DNA of 64,000 bases, taken from positions 1,612,001 through 1,676,000 of the forward strand of contig NZ_CP050902.1 in the NCBI RefSeq assembly GCF_012272695.1, in the 5' to 3' direction. The notes under the pieces were generated by a model. It had not been told where the DNA came from. It made no database searches and was given only the letters and a program-made list of their open reading frames with translations. Numbering within the stretch: the stretch's first letter is position 1; each line of letters begins with the position of its first letter. Of the stretch, positions 8,967 to 17,514 are shown piece after piece. This DNA comes from Nocardioides sp. JQ2195. Lineage in GTDB: Bacteria; Actinomycetota; Actinomycetes; Propionibacteriales; Nocardioidaceae. The position numbers were made by a program, and so were the translations under genes.

Positions 8967-11309
8967 GTGAACCGCAGAATCCTTCCCGTCCCCGAGCCGA
9001 CCGCGACGATCACTCCGTCGGTCGACCGTGCCCACCAGAGCCCGGGCTATCCGGTGCGGGGGCGGATCTCGCCGCCCGCAGGTGCTCCCAACGTCCTTGT
9101 CGTGCTGGTCGACGACATGGGGTTCGGCGCGTCCTCCGCCTACGGCGGACCGTGTCGGATGCCGACCGCCGAGCGGCTGGCCGAGAACGGTCTGCGCTAC
9201 ACCCGGTTCCACACCACCGCGATCTGTGCGCCGACCCGGGTCTCCCTGCTCACGGGCCGCAACCACCACAGCGCGGGCATGGGCACGGTCCCGGAGATGG
9301 CGACCTCTTCTCCCGGCTATGACTGCATCCGACCTGACTCGATGGCGACGCTGCCGCGGATCCTCTCCGGCAACGGCTACCAGACCGGTGCCTTCGGGAA
9401 GATGCACCAGACACCGATGTGGGAGATGGGCGAGACCGGGCCGTTCGACAGGTGGCCGCTCAATGAGGGCTTCGACCGCTTCTACGGCTTCATCGGCGCC
9501 GAGACCAACCAGTACACGCCTGCGTTGATCGACGGGTTCACCCCGATCGATCCGCCACGGACGCCGGAGGAGGGGTACCACCTCTCGGAGGACATCGTCG
9601 ACCAAGCGGCGACCTGGATCGAGAACGTCAGCTCGCTCGAACCCGATCGTCCCTGGTTCAGCTACGTGAGCTTCGGTGCCTGCCATGACCCGTTGCACGT
9701 CCCCGAGTCCTGGCGGGGTCGTGCACGCGGCGAGTTCGCGCACGGGTGGAATGCCCAACGAGAGCAGACGCTGGCTCGGCAGAAGGCGCTCGGCCTGGTG
9801 CCCGACGATGCCACGCTCCCGGACTTCGATCCGGACGTGCCGGACTGGGAGAGCCTGGGCGACGACGAGCGGCTCGTGTGCGAGCGGCTGATGGAGCTCT
9901 ATGCGGAGTTCGCCGAGCACATGGACACCCAGGTCGGCCGGCTGCTCGACACCATCGAGGAGCTCGGACAGCTCGACAACACGTTGGTGGTCTACATCCT
10001 CGGCGACAACGGGGCGGCTGCCGAAGGTGGGCTGTACGGGTCAGCCAACCTCGTGCGTCCCCTGAACCGAATCCCCAGCTCGGTCGAGGACATCGTCGGC
10101 CAGCTCGACGAGCTGGGTGGACCGATGACCTACCCGCACTACCCGGTCGGCTGGGCACTCGCGATGAACACCCCCTACCAGCAGTCGAAGAAGTACGCCT
10201 CCCACTACGGTGGCACCCGCAACGGCATGATCGTGCACTGGCCGGAACGGATCGCCGGCGGCGGGGTCCGTCACCAGTGGCACCACTGCACCGACCTGGC
10301 TCCGACGGTGCTCGAGGCGGCTGGGATCCCGGTGCCCGACGTGGTCGACGGGGTGCCGCAGGCCCCGATGGAGGGCGCATCGTTCGGCTACACCTTCGAC
10401 GACGCGGACGCGGCCGAGCGACACACGACGCAGTACTTCGAGATCCATGGAAGCCGCGGCATCTATGACCACGGCTGGACCGCGTCGACCCGGCACAACC
10501 AGATGCCGTGGGCAATGCCACGCCAGCCACAGGTCCCGTTCGCCGAGGACGTCTGGGAGCTCTACGACACTTCGTCGGACTGGACCCAGGCGGAGAACGT
10601 CGCCGACAAGTACCCCGAGAAGCTCGAGGAGCTGAAGGCGAAGTTCTTGGTGGAGGCTGCGCGCTACCAGGTGCTGCCGCTCGACGACCGGATGCAGGAG
10701 AGGTTCGACTCTGCCGCGGCGCCGCACCCGGACCTGCTCGGCGACCGACGCTCCATCACACTGCGACCGTCGATGCACGGACTGCGTGAGGGCGTGGCAC
10801 CCAACGTCAAGAACACCTCGTTCGAGCTCAGCGCCGACGTGGTGGTGCCCGAGGCCGGTGCCGACGGTGTGCTCATCGCCCAGGGTGGGCGGTTCAGTGG
10901 GTGGTCGTTCTATGTCCGTGACGGACGACCGGTCTACTGCTACAACCGCGGTGGGGAGCGTACGTGGGTGCGTGGCGAGCGTGAGGTCCCCACGGGTGCC
11001 CACACAGTCGGCCTCTCGGTCTCCTACGACGGCGGAGGAGTCGGCAAGGGGGCCAGTGTCGTGGTGACCATCGATGGGGACCCGTGCGGATCGGGTCGAC
11101 TGGAGAACACGATCGGATTCATGTTCTCCATGGACGAGACCATGGACGTGGGGTGCAATCGTGGCACTCCGGTCACCGAGGAGTACGCCGCGCTGCCGGC
11201 TGACAATGCCTATCGCGGCGTGCTCGAGCGGATCCGGATCGAGCTCGCCGATCGCGCCGATGCCCCGGATCCGATGGAGGCCCGCGATCTCGTGATGAAG
11301 GTGCACTGA
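8967..11309 (+). CDS. arylsulfatase-type sulfatase (copy 2)
   Basis: A 780-residue type I sulfatase starting at GTG 8967, with AGGAG nine bases upstream. LVDDMGFG gives D49 and D50. The formylglycine site is CAPTRVSLLTGR (C87), with alanine where copies 1 and 3 have serine, still within C-x-P-x-R. The usual GKWH is GKMHQ here, a change at a conserved position that may alter the active site. LGDNGA is the second metal motif. The C-terminal beta domain is shared with copies 1 and 3. It is the last gene of the 2.9-11.3 kb run. Confidence 0.88.
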   Translation: MNRRILPVPEPTATITPSVDRAHQSPGYPVRGRISPPAGAPNVLVVLVDDMGFGASSAYGGPCRMPTAERLAENGLRYTRFHTTAICAPTRVSLLTGRNHHSAGMGTVPEMATSSPGYDCIRPDSMATLPRILSGNGYQTGAFGKMHQTPMWEMGETGPFDRWPLNEGFDRFYGFIGAETNQYTPALIDGFTPIDPPRTPEEGYHLSEDIVDQAATWIENVSSLEPDRPWFSYVSFGACHDPLHVPESWRGRARGEFAHGWNAQREQTLARQKALGLVPDDATLPDFDPDVPDWESLGDDERLVCERLMELYAEFAEHMDTQVGRLLDTIEELGQLDNTLVVYILGDNGAAAEGGLYGSANLVRPLNRIPSSVEDIVGQLDELGGPMTYPHYPVGWALAMNTPYQQSKKYASHYGGTRNGMIVHWPERIAGGGVRHQWHHCTDLAPTVLEAAGIPVPDVVDGVPQAPMEGASFGYTFDDADAAERHTTQYFEIHGSRGIYDHGWTASTRHNQMPWAMPRQPQVPFAEDVWELYDTSSDWTQAENVADKYPEKLEELKAKFLVEAARYQVLPLDDRMQERFDSAAAPHPDLLGDRRSITLRPSMHGLREGVAPNVKNTSFELSADVVVPEAGADGVLIAQGGRFSGWSFYVRDGRPVYCYNRGGERTWVRGEREVPTGAHTVGLSVSYDGGGVGKGASVVVTIDGDPCGSGRLENTIGFMFSMDETMDVGCNRGTPVTEEYAALPADNAYRGVLERIRIELADRADAPDPMEARDLVMKVH

Positions 11310-11371
11310 CCGGGTCCGCACACAAAGTGCCGCCCGTCGGGACCGGTGCGGATGTGATTCCAGCCACTGTG

Positions 11372-11421
11372 TCCCAGTGACCGGAATCACATCCGCCGGC
11401 GAGCTGGTCCGCTCCTATCGT
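11372..11421 (+). promoter_or_regulatory. island-type promoter of binding-protein gene 1
   Basis: TCCCA-GTGAC-CGGAA lies at 11372-11386 and TATCGT at 11416-11421. Centre to first T is 37. Confidence 0.75.
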
Positions 11422-11466
11422 CGCGGCAGTCGTTGGTCGATCGAGCCGACGTGAGAGAGGACTGAG

Positions 11467-13056
11467 ATGGAGCCCATGAGAAGCGGAAGAAGGCGTCGAA
11501 CCTTCCTCGTCACTTGTGCCGCGGTGGCGGTGGCGGCGCTGGTGGCCGCGTGTGGCGGTGCGACGAGCTCGGGGGCGAACTCTGACTCCGGCGAGGTTGA
11601 CCGGAGCGCCCACCTGCGGATCGCCTATCCGGTGACCCAGTCGTTGGACCCGCACCTGGCGCCGGAGCCGGCCCAGCTGCTGATTGCGACCTGGCCGGTC
11701 TATGACCGCCTGATCCAGGTCAGTGCCCAGGCCACGTACGAGCCGATGTTGGCGACCGAGTGGGAGTTCTCGCCTGATGGCAAGTCGTTGACCCTGACCC
11801 TGCGGGAAGGGGTGACCTTCAGTGATGGGACGCCGTTCGACGCGGATGCGGTGAAGGCGAACCTGGACAACTACATCGGCGCCACGGGAACGGCGTTGGG
11901 TGCCAACGTGGCTGGCATTGCGAAGGTGGAGGTGGTGGACCCGAGCACGGTGAAGCTCGACCTCAAGTCGGCGAGCACGACGGTTCTCTCGGCGCTCTCG
12001 AGCGAGTTGGGTGGCGTGATGATCTCGCCGAAGGCGTTGGGTGGCAAGGATCTCTCCACGCACCCGGTGGGCACGGGTGCCTACGTGATCGATGAGTTCC
12101 AGCCGGGCCAGAAGGTGACCTACAAGCGGCGTACTGATGAGGGTGGCATCTGGGACCCGAAGACCGGTCAGTCGGCCACCGTCTCGATCAGCACCTTGGG
12201 TGACACTGAGGCGACGACGAATGCGCTCAAGGGTGGTCAGGCCGACCTGATCGTGTGGAGCAGCGGTGTCGACCGGTTCCAGACCGACATCGACAGCGGC
12301 AAGCTGAAGCACACCGTGATGGACGGGGTGCTGAACATGGTGGGGCTCAACTTCAACCACACCCGCAAGCCCTACAACGACCAGTTGGTGCGTCAGGCAG
12401 TCAACTACGCCATCGACCGTGAGGCACTGGTCGAGGCCTTCATGCCGGACTCGGCGGCTCGTGTCCAGCCCTGGCCGGACGGCCTTCCGGGCTTCGACGA
12501 GGCACGTGAGGACGACTATTCGTTCGATCCGGACAAGGCCAGGGAACTCCTCGAGGAGGCCGGCTACGGGGACGGCCTCGACGGGGGCGAGATCGCGGTC
12601 GCGAACGTGGGCGTCTTCACACTTGCCGCGCAGACGATCCAGTCGAACCTGAAGGACGTCGGGATCAACGTGACGTTGCGCAACGTCGACGTCTACACCC
12701 TCGTGACCGAGTGGGCCCAGGGCAAGGCGGACGCCGAGCTCATGTACATGAGCCTTCCGTCCATCGACGCCTACTCGTGGGTGCAGCGACTGTTCGTCAA
12801 CCCGGTCTGGAGCGTGGGGGCGGATCCTGAGATCGCCACGATGTCCACCGGTCTCGACGACTCGACGATGAGCGAGGATGACCGGGCTGCCCGGACCGCC
12901 GAGATCATCGACTACGCCTCGGAGAAGGCGCTCTACGCGCCGCTGTGGCAGGGCGTGGGGGGCTTCATGTCGACGCCCAACGTCCAGGGTCTCGACGACC
13001 TTGCGTCGGTGAACGGCGGCGTCGCGGACTTCCGCGAGGTCTACCTGACGAAGTAG
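11467..13056 (+). CDS. ABC transporter solute-binding lipoprotein, family 5 (copy 1)
   Basis: A 529-residue extracytoplasmic binding protein. The N-terminus carries twin basic runs, a hydrophobic stretch and a lipobox LVAAC, so it is a membrane-anchored lipoprotein. SBP_bac_5 hallmarks follow: LDPHLAPEPAQ, EWEFSPDGKSLTLTLREGV, FSDGTPFDADAVKANLDNY and VRQAVNYAIDRE. The family binds peptides but also many other organic solutes. No permease is adjacent; it shares a promoter type with the DppBCDF-like operon at 59.9 kb and probably feeds it. A short, diverged copy of part of this gene sits at 18661-18745. Confidence 0.9.
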   Translation: MEPMRSGRRRRTFLVTCAAVAVAALVAACGGATSSGANSDSGEVDRSAHLRIAYPVTQSLDPHLAPEPAQLLIATWPVYDRLIQVSAQATYEPMLATEWEFSPDGKSLTLTLREGVTFSDGTPFDADAVKANLDNYIGATGTALGANVAGIAKVEVVDPSTVKLDLKSASTTVLSALSSELGGVMISPKALGGKDLSTHPVGTGAYVIDEFQPGQKVTYKRRTDEGGIWDPKTGQSATVSISTLGDTEATTNALKGGQADLIVWSSGVDRFQTDIDSGKLKHTVMDGVLNMVGLNFNHTRKPYNDQLVRQAVNYAIDREALVEAFMPDSAARVQPWPDGLPGFDEAREDDYSFDPDKARELLEEAGYGDGLDGGEIAVANVGVFTLAAQTIQSNLKDVGINVTLRNVDVYTLVTEWAQGKADAELMYMSLPSIDAYSWVQRLFVNPVWSVGADPEIATMSTGLDDSTMSEDDRAARTAEIIDYASEKALYAPLWQGVGGFMSTPNVQGLDDLASVNGGVADFREVYLTK

Positions 13057-13079
13057 GGAGACCTCACGGGAACAAGCGC

Positions 13080-13125
13080 GGGCCGTGGGCGAATGGGTGC
13101 TGGAATCCCCGTTCACCCACGGCCC
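13080..13125 (+). terminator. hairpin terminator after binding protein 1
   Basis: A 10-bp inverted repeat, GGGCCGTGGG (13080-13089) and CCCACGGCCC (13116-13125), partly extended inward across one mismatch by GAA/TTC. It lies 24 bases after the stop codon. It has no long T tract. Confidence 0.7.
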
Positions 13126-13281
13126 CATTCACATCTCGAGGTGACCCGTGGAGAGCGACCGTGAGGCTCCCCGCAATCGGGAGCAGCGCCTCTGGATGCT
13201 TGACGGACAAGCGATCCCTCGATTGACACACCCACCTCTGCGAGTCGTCTTGGCGCTCGCCCCACTGAATCCGGAGCACTC

Positions 13282-13362
13282 ATGAGTCAGGGCATCAACG
13301 TGTTTCCTCTCGGTCATCCGTTTCCCGCGCGGGGGCCGGACCCGGAATCGGACCTCCGATGA
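13282..13362 (+). CDS. 26-residue small ORF coupled to an SDR
   Basis: A short reading frame beginning MSQGINVFPLGHPFPARG, with CCGGAG six bases before its ATG. Its TGA overlaps the ATG of the SDR gene (ATGA), so translation of the two is coupled. It is proline- and glycine-rich and resembles no family I know. It may be a leader that sets SDR translation, a remnant of a larger gene, or chance. The preceding 220 bases hold only a terminator and a small GCTCCC/GGGAGC dyad; no clear island-type promoter was found. Confidence 0.4.
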   Translation: MSQGINVFPLGHPFPARGPDPESDLR

Positions 13363-14126
13363 GCGCCACTTCATCGATGGACGGCAAGGTCGTCCTCGTG
13401 GCCGGTGGTGGCAGCGGAATCGGTGCACGGACAGCCCAGCTACTGGCCGAGCGTGGCGCCGCCGTCGCTGTCGCCGACGTGGCGATGGAGGCTGCAGAGC
13501 AGGTGGCCCGCTCGATCGCGAGTGAGGGCGGTACGGCGACGGCTCTGCATGTCGACCTGGGCGACGAGGAATCGGTGCGTGGGGCGTTCTCCCACGTGGA
13601 GGACACCTACGGTCAGTTGCACGGTCTGTTCAACGTTGCCGCCGACATGCGTGTCCTTCGGGAGGACACCGATCTGCTCGACCTCGACCTGGCGGTCTGG
13701 GACCGGACGATGGCGGTGGCGCTCCGTGGCTATGTGCTGACCATCAGAGAAGCCCTCCCGCGGCTGATCGACAGTGGCGGTGGCTCGATCGTCAACACAA
13801 GCTCGGGTGCTGCCTTCGTCGGAGAACCCCAGCGACCCGCCTACGCTGCGGCGAAGGCGGCGGTCGGTGCCCTCACCCGGCATGTCGCATCCCGCTGGGG
13901 GCGTCAGGGGATTCGGTGCAATGCGGTCGCACCCGGGCTGGTCAACACGCCCAGTGCGCGTACGAACTCGGAGAGCTTCTGGGATGCTGCGGTCACCGCC
14001 AACCCCAGCGGTCGGCTCGGGGAGCCGCTGGACATCGCCACTGCCGCGGCCTTCCTGCTCGGTGGAGAGTCGACCTGGGTCAACGGCCAAGTGATCGGTG
14101 TCGACGGCGGTAGCGTGATGCGCTAG
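13359..14126 (+). CDS. short-chain dehydrogenase/reductase
   Basis: A 255-residue classical SDR. AGGGSGIG at residues 15-22 is the nucleotide motif, with alanine in place of the usual threonine before it. An aspartate in VADVA suggests NAD(H) preference. The serines of NTSSGA and YAAAK give the catalytic set. GVDGGSVMR closes the protein. It lies between the binding-protein gene and a SnoaL-like gene. The substrate is unknown; a hydroxysteroid-type alcohol is the contextual guess. Confidence 0.85.
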   Translation: MSATSSMDGKVVLVAGGGSGIGARTAQLLAERGAAVAVADVAMEAAEQVARSIASEGGTATALHVDLGDEESVRGAFSHVEDTYGQLHGLFNVAADMRVLREDTDLLDLDLAVWDRTMAVALRGYVLTIREALPRLIDSGGGSIVNTSSGAAFVGEPQRPAYAAAKAAVGALTRHVASRWGRQGIRCNAVAPGLVNTPSARTNSESFWDAAVTANPSGRLGEPLDIATAAAFLLGGESTWVNGQVIGVDGGSVMR

Positions 14127-14161
14127 TCGGCGAGCTCGGACACACGACATCCGGCCCGGAC

Positions 14162-14192
14162 CAGGCGCTGACAGACCCCTTCAAGGCGCCTG
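14162..14192 (+). terminator. possible hairpin after the SDR
   Basis: A 7-bp perfect inverted repeat, CAGGCGC and GCGCCTG, with a 17-base loop, 35 bases after the SDR stop. It is short and has no T tract, so a weak candidate. Confidence 0.3.
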
Positions 14193-14305
14193 CTGCTGCG
14201 AACTCGGCAGTGTGAGCGGGCTTGACCTGCCCCTGGCGAGAAGCGCACCGGCCCAGGTGGGAGTCACCGACCTTGCCACCGGAAGACACAGAGGAGAGGA
14301 CTGCA

Positions 14306-14767
14306 ATGGCGAATGTGCTTGAGGACATCAAGGCGATCGAACAGCTGAAGTACCGCTACTTCCGGGCCGGTGACACCCGGAACTGGGGCCTGCTCGAGGC
14401 GACGCTCGACCCGGACATCAGGGCCTCGTACGGCAACGGGCTGGAGTTCGACTCGGCGGCGGAGCTGGTGGAGACCGTCCGGAAGGCGATGGACAACTCC
14501 CGGCTCACAGTGCACTTCGCCCACCACCCCGAGATCGATGTCGACGGGGACGAGGCATCGGGAACATGGCTGCTGAGATTTCGCTCCGTCCAGAAGGCGA
14601 ACCGGCAACTGGTCGAGGGAGCCGGCATCTACACCGACGAATACCGACGGGGTGCCGACGGCACCTGGCGAATCAGCCGGACGATGCTGGAGAGGCTCTA
14701 CGAGTTCCAGACCTCGTTCGACGACACGCCCTCCTTCGAGTTGACGGCCGACCACCTTGCGGACTGA
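14306..14767 (+). CDS. SnoaL-like polyketide cyclase/dehydratase-fold protein
   Basis: A 153-residue NTF2-fold protein. The opening VLEDIKAIEQLKYRYFRAGD (residues 4-23) is the family signature, and HFAHHPEIDVDGDEASGTW is the central histidine-rich strand pair. It parallels the SnoaL-like gene at 22146, which has VLKDIEAIKRVKHAYFRCLD and HHPEIDI. GAGGAGAGG six bases before the ATG fixes the start. It is followed by a degenerate SDR and a sulfotransferase remnant, mirroring the intact block at 20.1-22.7 kb. NTF2-fold members serve as isomerases, dehydratases or accessory subunits; which applies here is unknown. Confidence 0.82.
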   Translation: MANVLEDIKAIEQLKYRYFRAGDTRNWGLLEATLDPDIRASYGNGLEFDSAAELVETVRKAMDNSRLTVHFAHHPEIDVDGDEASGTWLLRFRSVQKANRQLVEGAGIYTDEYRRGADGTWRISRTMLERLYEFQTSFDDTPSFELTADHLAD

Positions 14768-14839
14768 CCACAGCCGCACGTCACCGGTGGACGGCCAGCG
14801 GTGCTCAATGGACAACCGACCAGAAGCATGGAGTTTTGG

Positions 14840-15562
14840 ATGACTGCATTGGAGAACGGGCCGGTCGTGGCCCGGCCGGAGGTGCTTGCGGCCCGCACCG
14901 AATCGACCCTGGCTGCTGTCGCCGACGAGGTCACGGCACTCGGACGGCGAGCGGTTGCCGTGCCCACCGATGTCTCGGACGCCGACGCCCAGGACAACCT
15001 GGTCAACCTGACGATGGCCGAGTTCGGGAAGATCGACATCCTGATGAACAGCGCATTCGTGCAGCCGCCCCAGGTCCCGTTGCTCGACGTTGACCTCGAC
15101 GACATGCGTCACTGGACCGACATCAACGTGCTTGCGTCCGTAGGCCTGGTCCAGAAGATGGCCGAGCATCTCGTCCGGGCGCGAGGGGCCGTCGTCCTGA
15201 TCAACTCCGTCGTGCTGCGCAACCGTGCATTGAGGTTCGGTGCGTATCGGATGCACAAGTTCGCACTGCTCGCCGCGGCCCGAAGCCTGTCCATGGAGCT
15301 GGGGCCGAAGGGGGTGCGCATCAACTCGGTGGCTCCCGGATACATCTGGTCGGACAAGGTGCAGGGCTTCTTCCGGAAGAGGGCGGACCAGCTCGGCATC
15401 GCACCTGAGGAGGTCTTCGAGCAGGTCTCGCAGACCGTTGATCTCAGACGGTTCCCCACGCCGGAGGAGATCGCCGACGCCGCGGTGTTCCTGTCCTCGG
15501 ACCTGGCCAGCGGTGTCACCGGACAGTGCCTCGACGTGACCTGCGGGGAAGTCCACCACTGA
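14840..15562 (+). pseudogene. SDR copy lacking its NAD(P)-binding N-terminus
   Basis: About 240 codons remain open. From residue 20 it follows the intact SDR at 20120-20932 closely: AARTES, MNSAFV, NVLASVGLVQKM, INSVVLRNR, the YRMHK active-site pair, VDLRRFPTPEEIADAAVFL and DVTCG. The first strand and glycine-rich loop (CGVGPGLG in the intact copy) are missing, replaced by TALENGPVVARPEVL. Without that loop cofactor binding is unlikely, so I treat it as decayed although no stop interrupts it. The neighbouring sulfotransferase copy is also broken. Confidence 0.72.
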
Positions 15563-15749
15563 GCCCCAGCGACCGGAGTCACCCCTGCCGGGTGAACGAG
15601 CAGCCAACTTCAAGGACCCGATCTCACATACTCTAGGGCCACCGGGACGTTGGCGAAGACCATGGCGACGTTGGACCATCAGTCGGGGTGGCCGGGTGAC
15701 CGGGTGGCCGGGTGGACTGGGGCGTGTGCGTCGGGTGGAGCACCGACGA

Positions 15750-16212
15750 GCTCTCGGACCACGGGTACGACGGCGCTGCACCGAGTGCTGTGTGTCGACC
15801 CGGGGAAGCACGGGCTTGAGTGCTGGCTGACCAGGCCGGGCCAGCCGAGGAACGTCCACGGTCCACACCACCGAGAGAATCGGCCGCAATTGCCTCGCGC
15901 TCTTGGTCCCGGGTGCCGAGTCCGCTCCGGCGGCGACGCGACCGACACGATCCCGGGCACTTCATGCATGTGGCCCAACGAGGACCTCGTCGCCGATGCC
16001 CCGGCGGTGGTTGGATGCCATCTGCGACCATGTGGGGAGTCCGGTGGACGGAGGCCACCCGCGAGGCAGCCCGGGTCGCCGACGAAGCGAGCAAGGTCAG
16101 CGATCGGCGGCCTGTCCACTGATACAGCCTTCAGGAGTTCGGTCTCACCGAGGCCGAGGTCGACAACGCATTCGCGGCCTACCTTGAGCGGGGCCTCGGC
16201 GCCCAGTGGGCC
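15750..16212 (+). pseudogene. sulfotransferase remnant
   Basis: Pieces of a sulfotransferase are spread over two or three frames. Around 15760-15860 the frame gives TTGTTALHRVLCVDPGKHG, matching RTGTTALHRLLCVDSAHQG of the gene at 20953. Near 15950 HFMHVAQ matches the HFMAAD region. From about 16050, VADEASKVSDRRPVH, then a TGA in place of arginine, then YSLQEFGLTEAEVDNAF match that gene's C-terminus (ISERRPVHRYDLADFGLSSAEV). The middle third is deleted. The region 15563-15749 holds nothing else recognisable. Confidence 0.85.
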
Positions 16213-16265
16213 AGGACGCGACAGGGCGGGGAGGAGTTCCCAGCCCGTCCTGTTGCGCACACGTC

Positions 16266-17345
16266 TCAGAGGTCGGAGAGCTTGACGACCTTGCACTTGG
16301 GCAGGGGGTGGTGGTCCGCCTTCACCCAGCGCAGCATGGCGGTGCCCTCCTCGTGGGATGCGGTGGTGAGCCAGTTGCCGAAGCCCGGGTCCTCAGCGGC
16401 AACCACGATGGTGAGCGTGCCGTCGTCATTGAGCTTCGCGGTGTGGTTGTTGATGTAGGTGTTCATCCGATCGTGGTCGAGTGACTCCATCCAGTAGTTC
16501 TGGAGCACGAAGTTCCAGTACTCGCAGTCGGGCACCTCGGTCTCGAGCACCCACGCCTCGTCAGGAGCGAGTCTCCAGTAGGCCTGGCCGTAGAAGATGG
16601 TGGGGTCACCGCCGGTCGTCTGGAAGTAGTCCTGGCCCCAGTCGGGCATCTCGTTCGGGCGCTCGCTGAACCTCCGGGCCCACCCCGAGAAGAGCGAGGA
16701 AATGCCCTTGACCGTCGCCGTGGCCGTTCGCAGCTGTTCGATGAACACTGCTGGGTCCAAGGGGGCCGGTGTTGGCTGCTGGTCCAGCAACTCGATCTTC
16801 ACGTCGGCCCGCACCTCGTTGGCCCGATCCTGGAAGGACTGGCGGCCGACGATGTTGGTGGTGTCGTCTTCCATGGGCAGCCACGCGCCCTCGGCTGGCT
16901 TCTCCTTGCTCACGATGAAGCTGAAGTGGCCGTTCTCGTCCACGGGGATGTCATCACTGTGCAGCTCGCCGGTCGACGCCAGTGTGCCGTCGGAGTCGAA
17001 CTTGTGCACCTTCGAGCCGAAGGTCATCAGTGGCACCGTGCCGCGGGTGCCGCTGACCCTGTAGCGGTACTTCCCGGACACGTTCATCCGCATGTAGATG
17101 TTGTCGGGGTTGTCACCGCCGATCTTGCACTTCATGTTCGGGTCGAGGCATTCGCTGATCGACGGGTACATCGGGTCGGAGTTCTCGATCGAGTTGATCG
17201 TCGCGTAGCGGAGCATCCGGATGAGGGAGCGCATGCCCTCCGCCTGGCTGAAGTCATCCTGAGGGGCGCCCTCGGCCACCAGGGACGCTCCGGCATCCCG
17301 GAGCTGGTCGCAGAAGTCGTGCCATGCCTTGCTGGTCGTCGTCAT
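16266..17345 (-). CDS. DUF1214 protein (copy 1)
   Basis: A 359-residue protein. The middle has GGDNPDNIYMRMNVSGKYRY and GTRGTVPLMTFGSKV. The C-terminal third is DUF1214-like, with APDEAWVLETEVPDCEYWNF, then SLDHDRMNTYINNHTAKLN, a DGTLTIVVAAEDPG strand and WVKADHHPLP at the end. It has no signal peptide or membrane segment. DUF1214 has no settled biochemical activity. Three paralogs occur here, each at an island promoter or beside the sulfotransferase genes. I recall members next to the sulfotransferase-SDR pair in mycobacterial cholesterol clusters, but cannot check this. It is divergent from copy 2. Confidence 0.82.
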   Translation of the reverse strand: MTTTSKAWHDFCDQLRDAGASLVAEGAPQDDFSQAEGMRSLIRMLRYATINSIENSDPMYPSISECLDPNMKCKIGGDNPDNIYMRMNVSGKYRYRVSGTRGTVPLMTFGSKVHKFDSDGTLASTGELHSDDIPVDENGHFSFIVSKEKPAEGAWLPMEDDTTNIVGRQSFQDRANEVRADVKIELLDQQPTPAPLDPAVFIEQLRTATATVKGISSLFSGWARRFSERPNEMPDWGQDYFQTTGGDPTIFYGQAYWRLAPDEAWVLETEVPDCEYWNFVLQNYWMESLDHDRMNTYINNHTAKLNDDGTLTIVVAAEDPGFGNWLTTASHEEGTAMLRWVKADHHPLPKCKVVKLSDL

Positions 17346-17383
17346 GGGTCTGCCTGTCGTCTGGGAAGGGGTGTGCCTTGCGC

Positions 17384-17433
17384 ACGATAGGAAAGTGCGT
17401 TTCGGCTTCCGTCACCGGTCCCGCTCACCAAGA
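17384..17433 (-). promoter_or_regulatory. island-type promoter of DUF1214 copy 1
   Basis: TCCCG-CTCAC-CAAGA lies at 17419-17433 (right half degenerate). On the minus strand TATCGT reads from 17389 to 17384. Centre to first T is 37. Confidence 0.7.
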
Positions 17434-17447
17434 CTGTCCATTTGATA

Positions 17448-17459
17448 TATGACTAATAG
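17448..17459 (+). promoter_or_regulatory. TATGACTAATAG element
   Basis: Second copy of the element at 2462 and 26317, here 56 bases before the ATG of DUF1214 copy 2, in a notably AT-rich patch. The island palindrome at 17426 has no TANNNT box at +37 on this strand, so this may be the plus-strand promoter. Confidence 0.35.
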
Positions 17460-17514
17460 TTATGAAGTGACGCTCGCTTGACGGACCCTTCTGCCCACGA
17501 ACCGGAGACCTCGG

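Noticed and set aside
15564..15578. CCCCA-GCGAC-CGGAG as an island operator
   Set aside because: Too degenerate, no correctly spaced -10, and only decayed genes follow. It may be a relic of the original promoter of the broken block.
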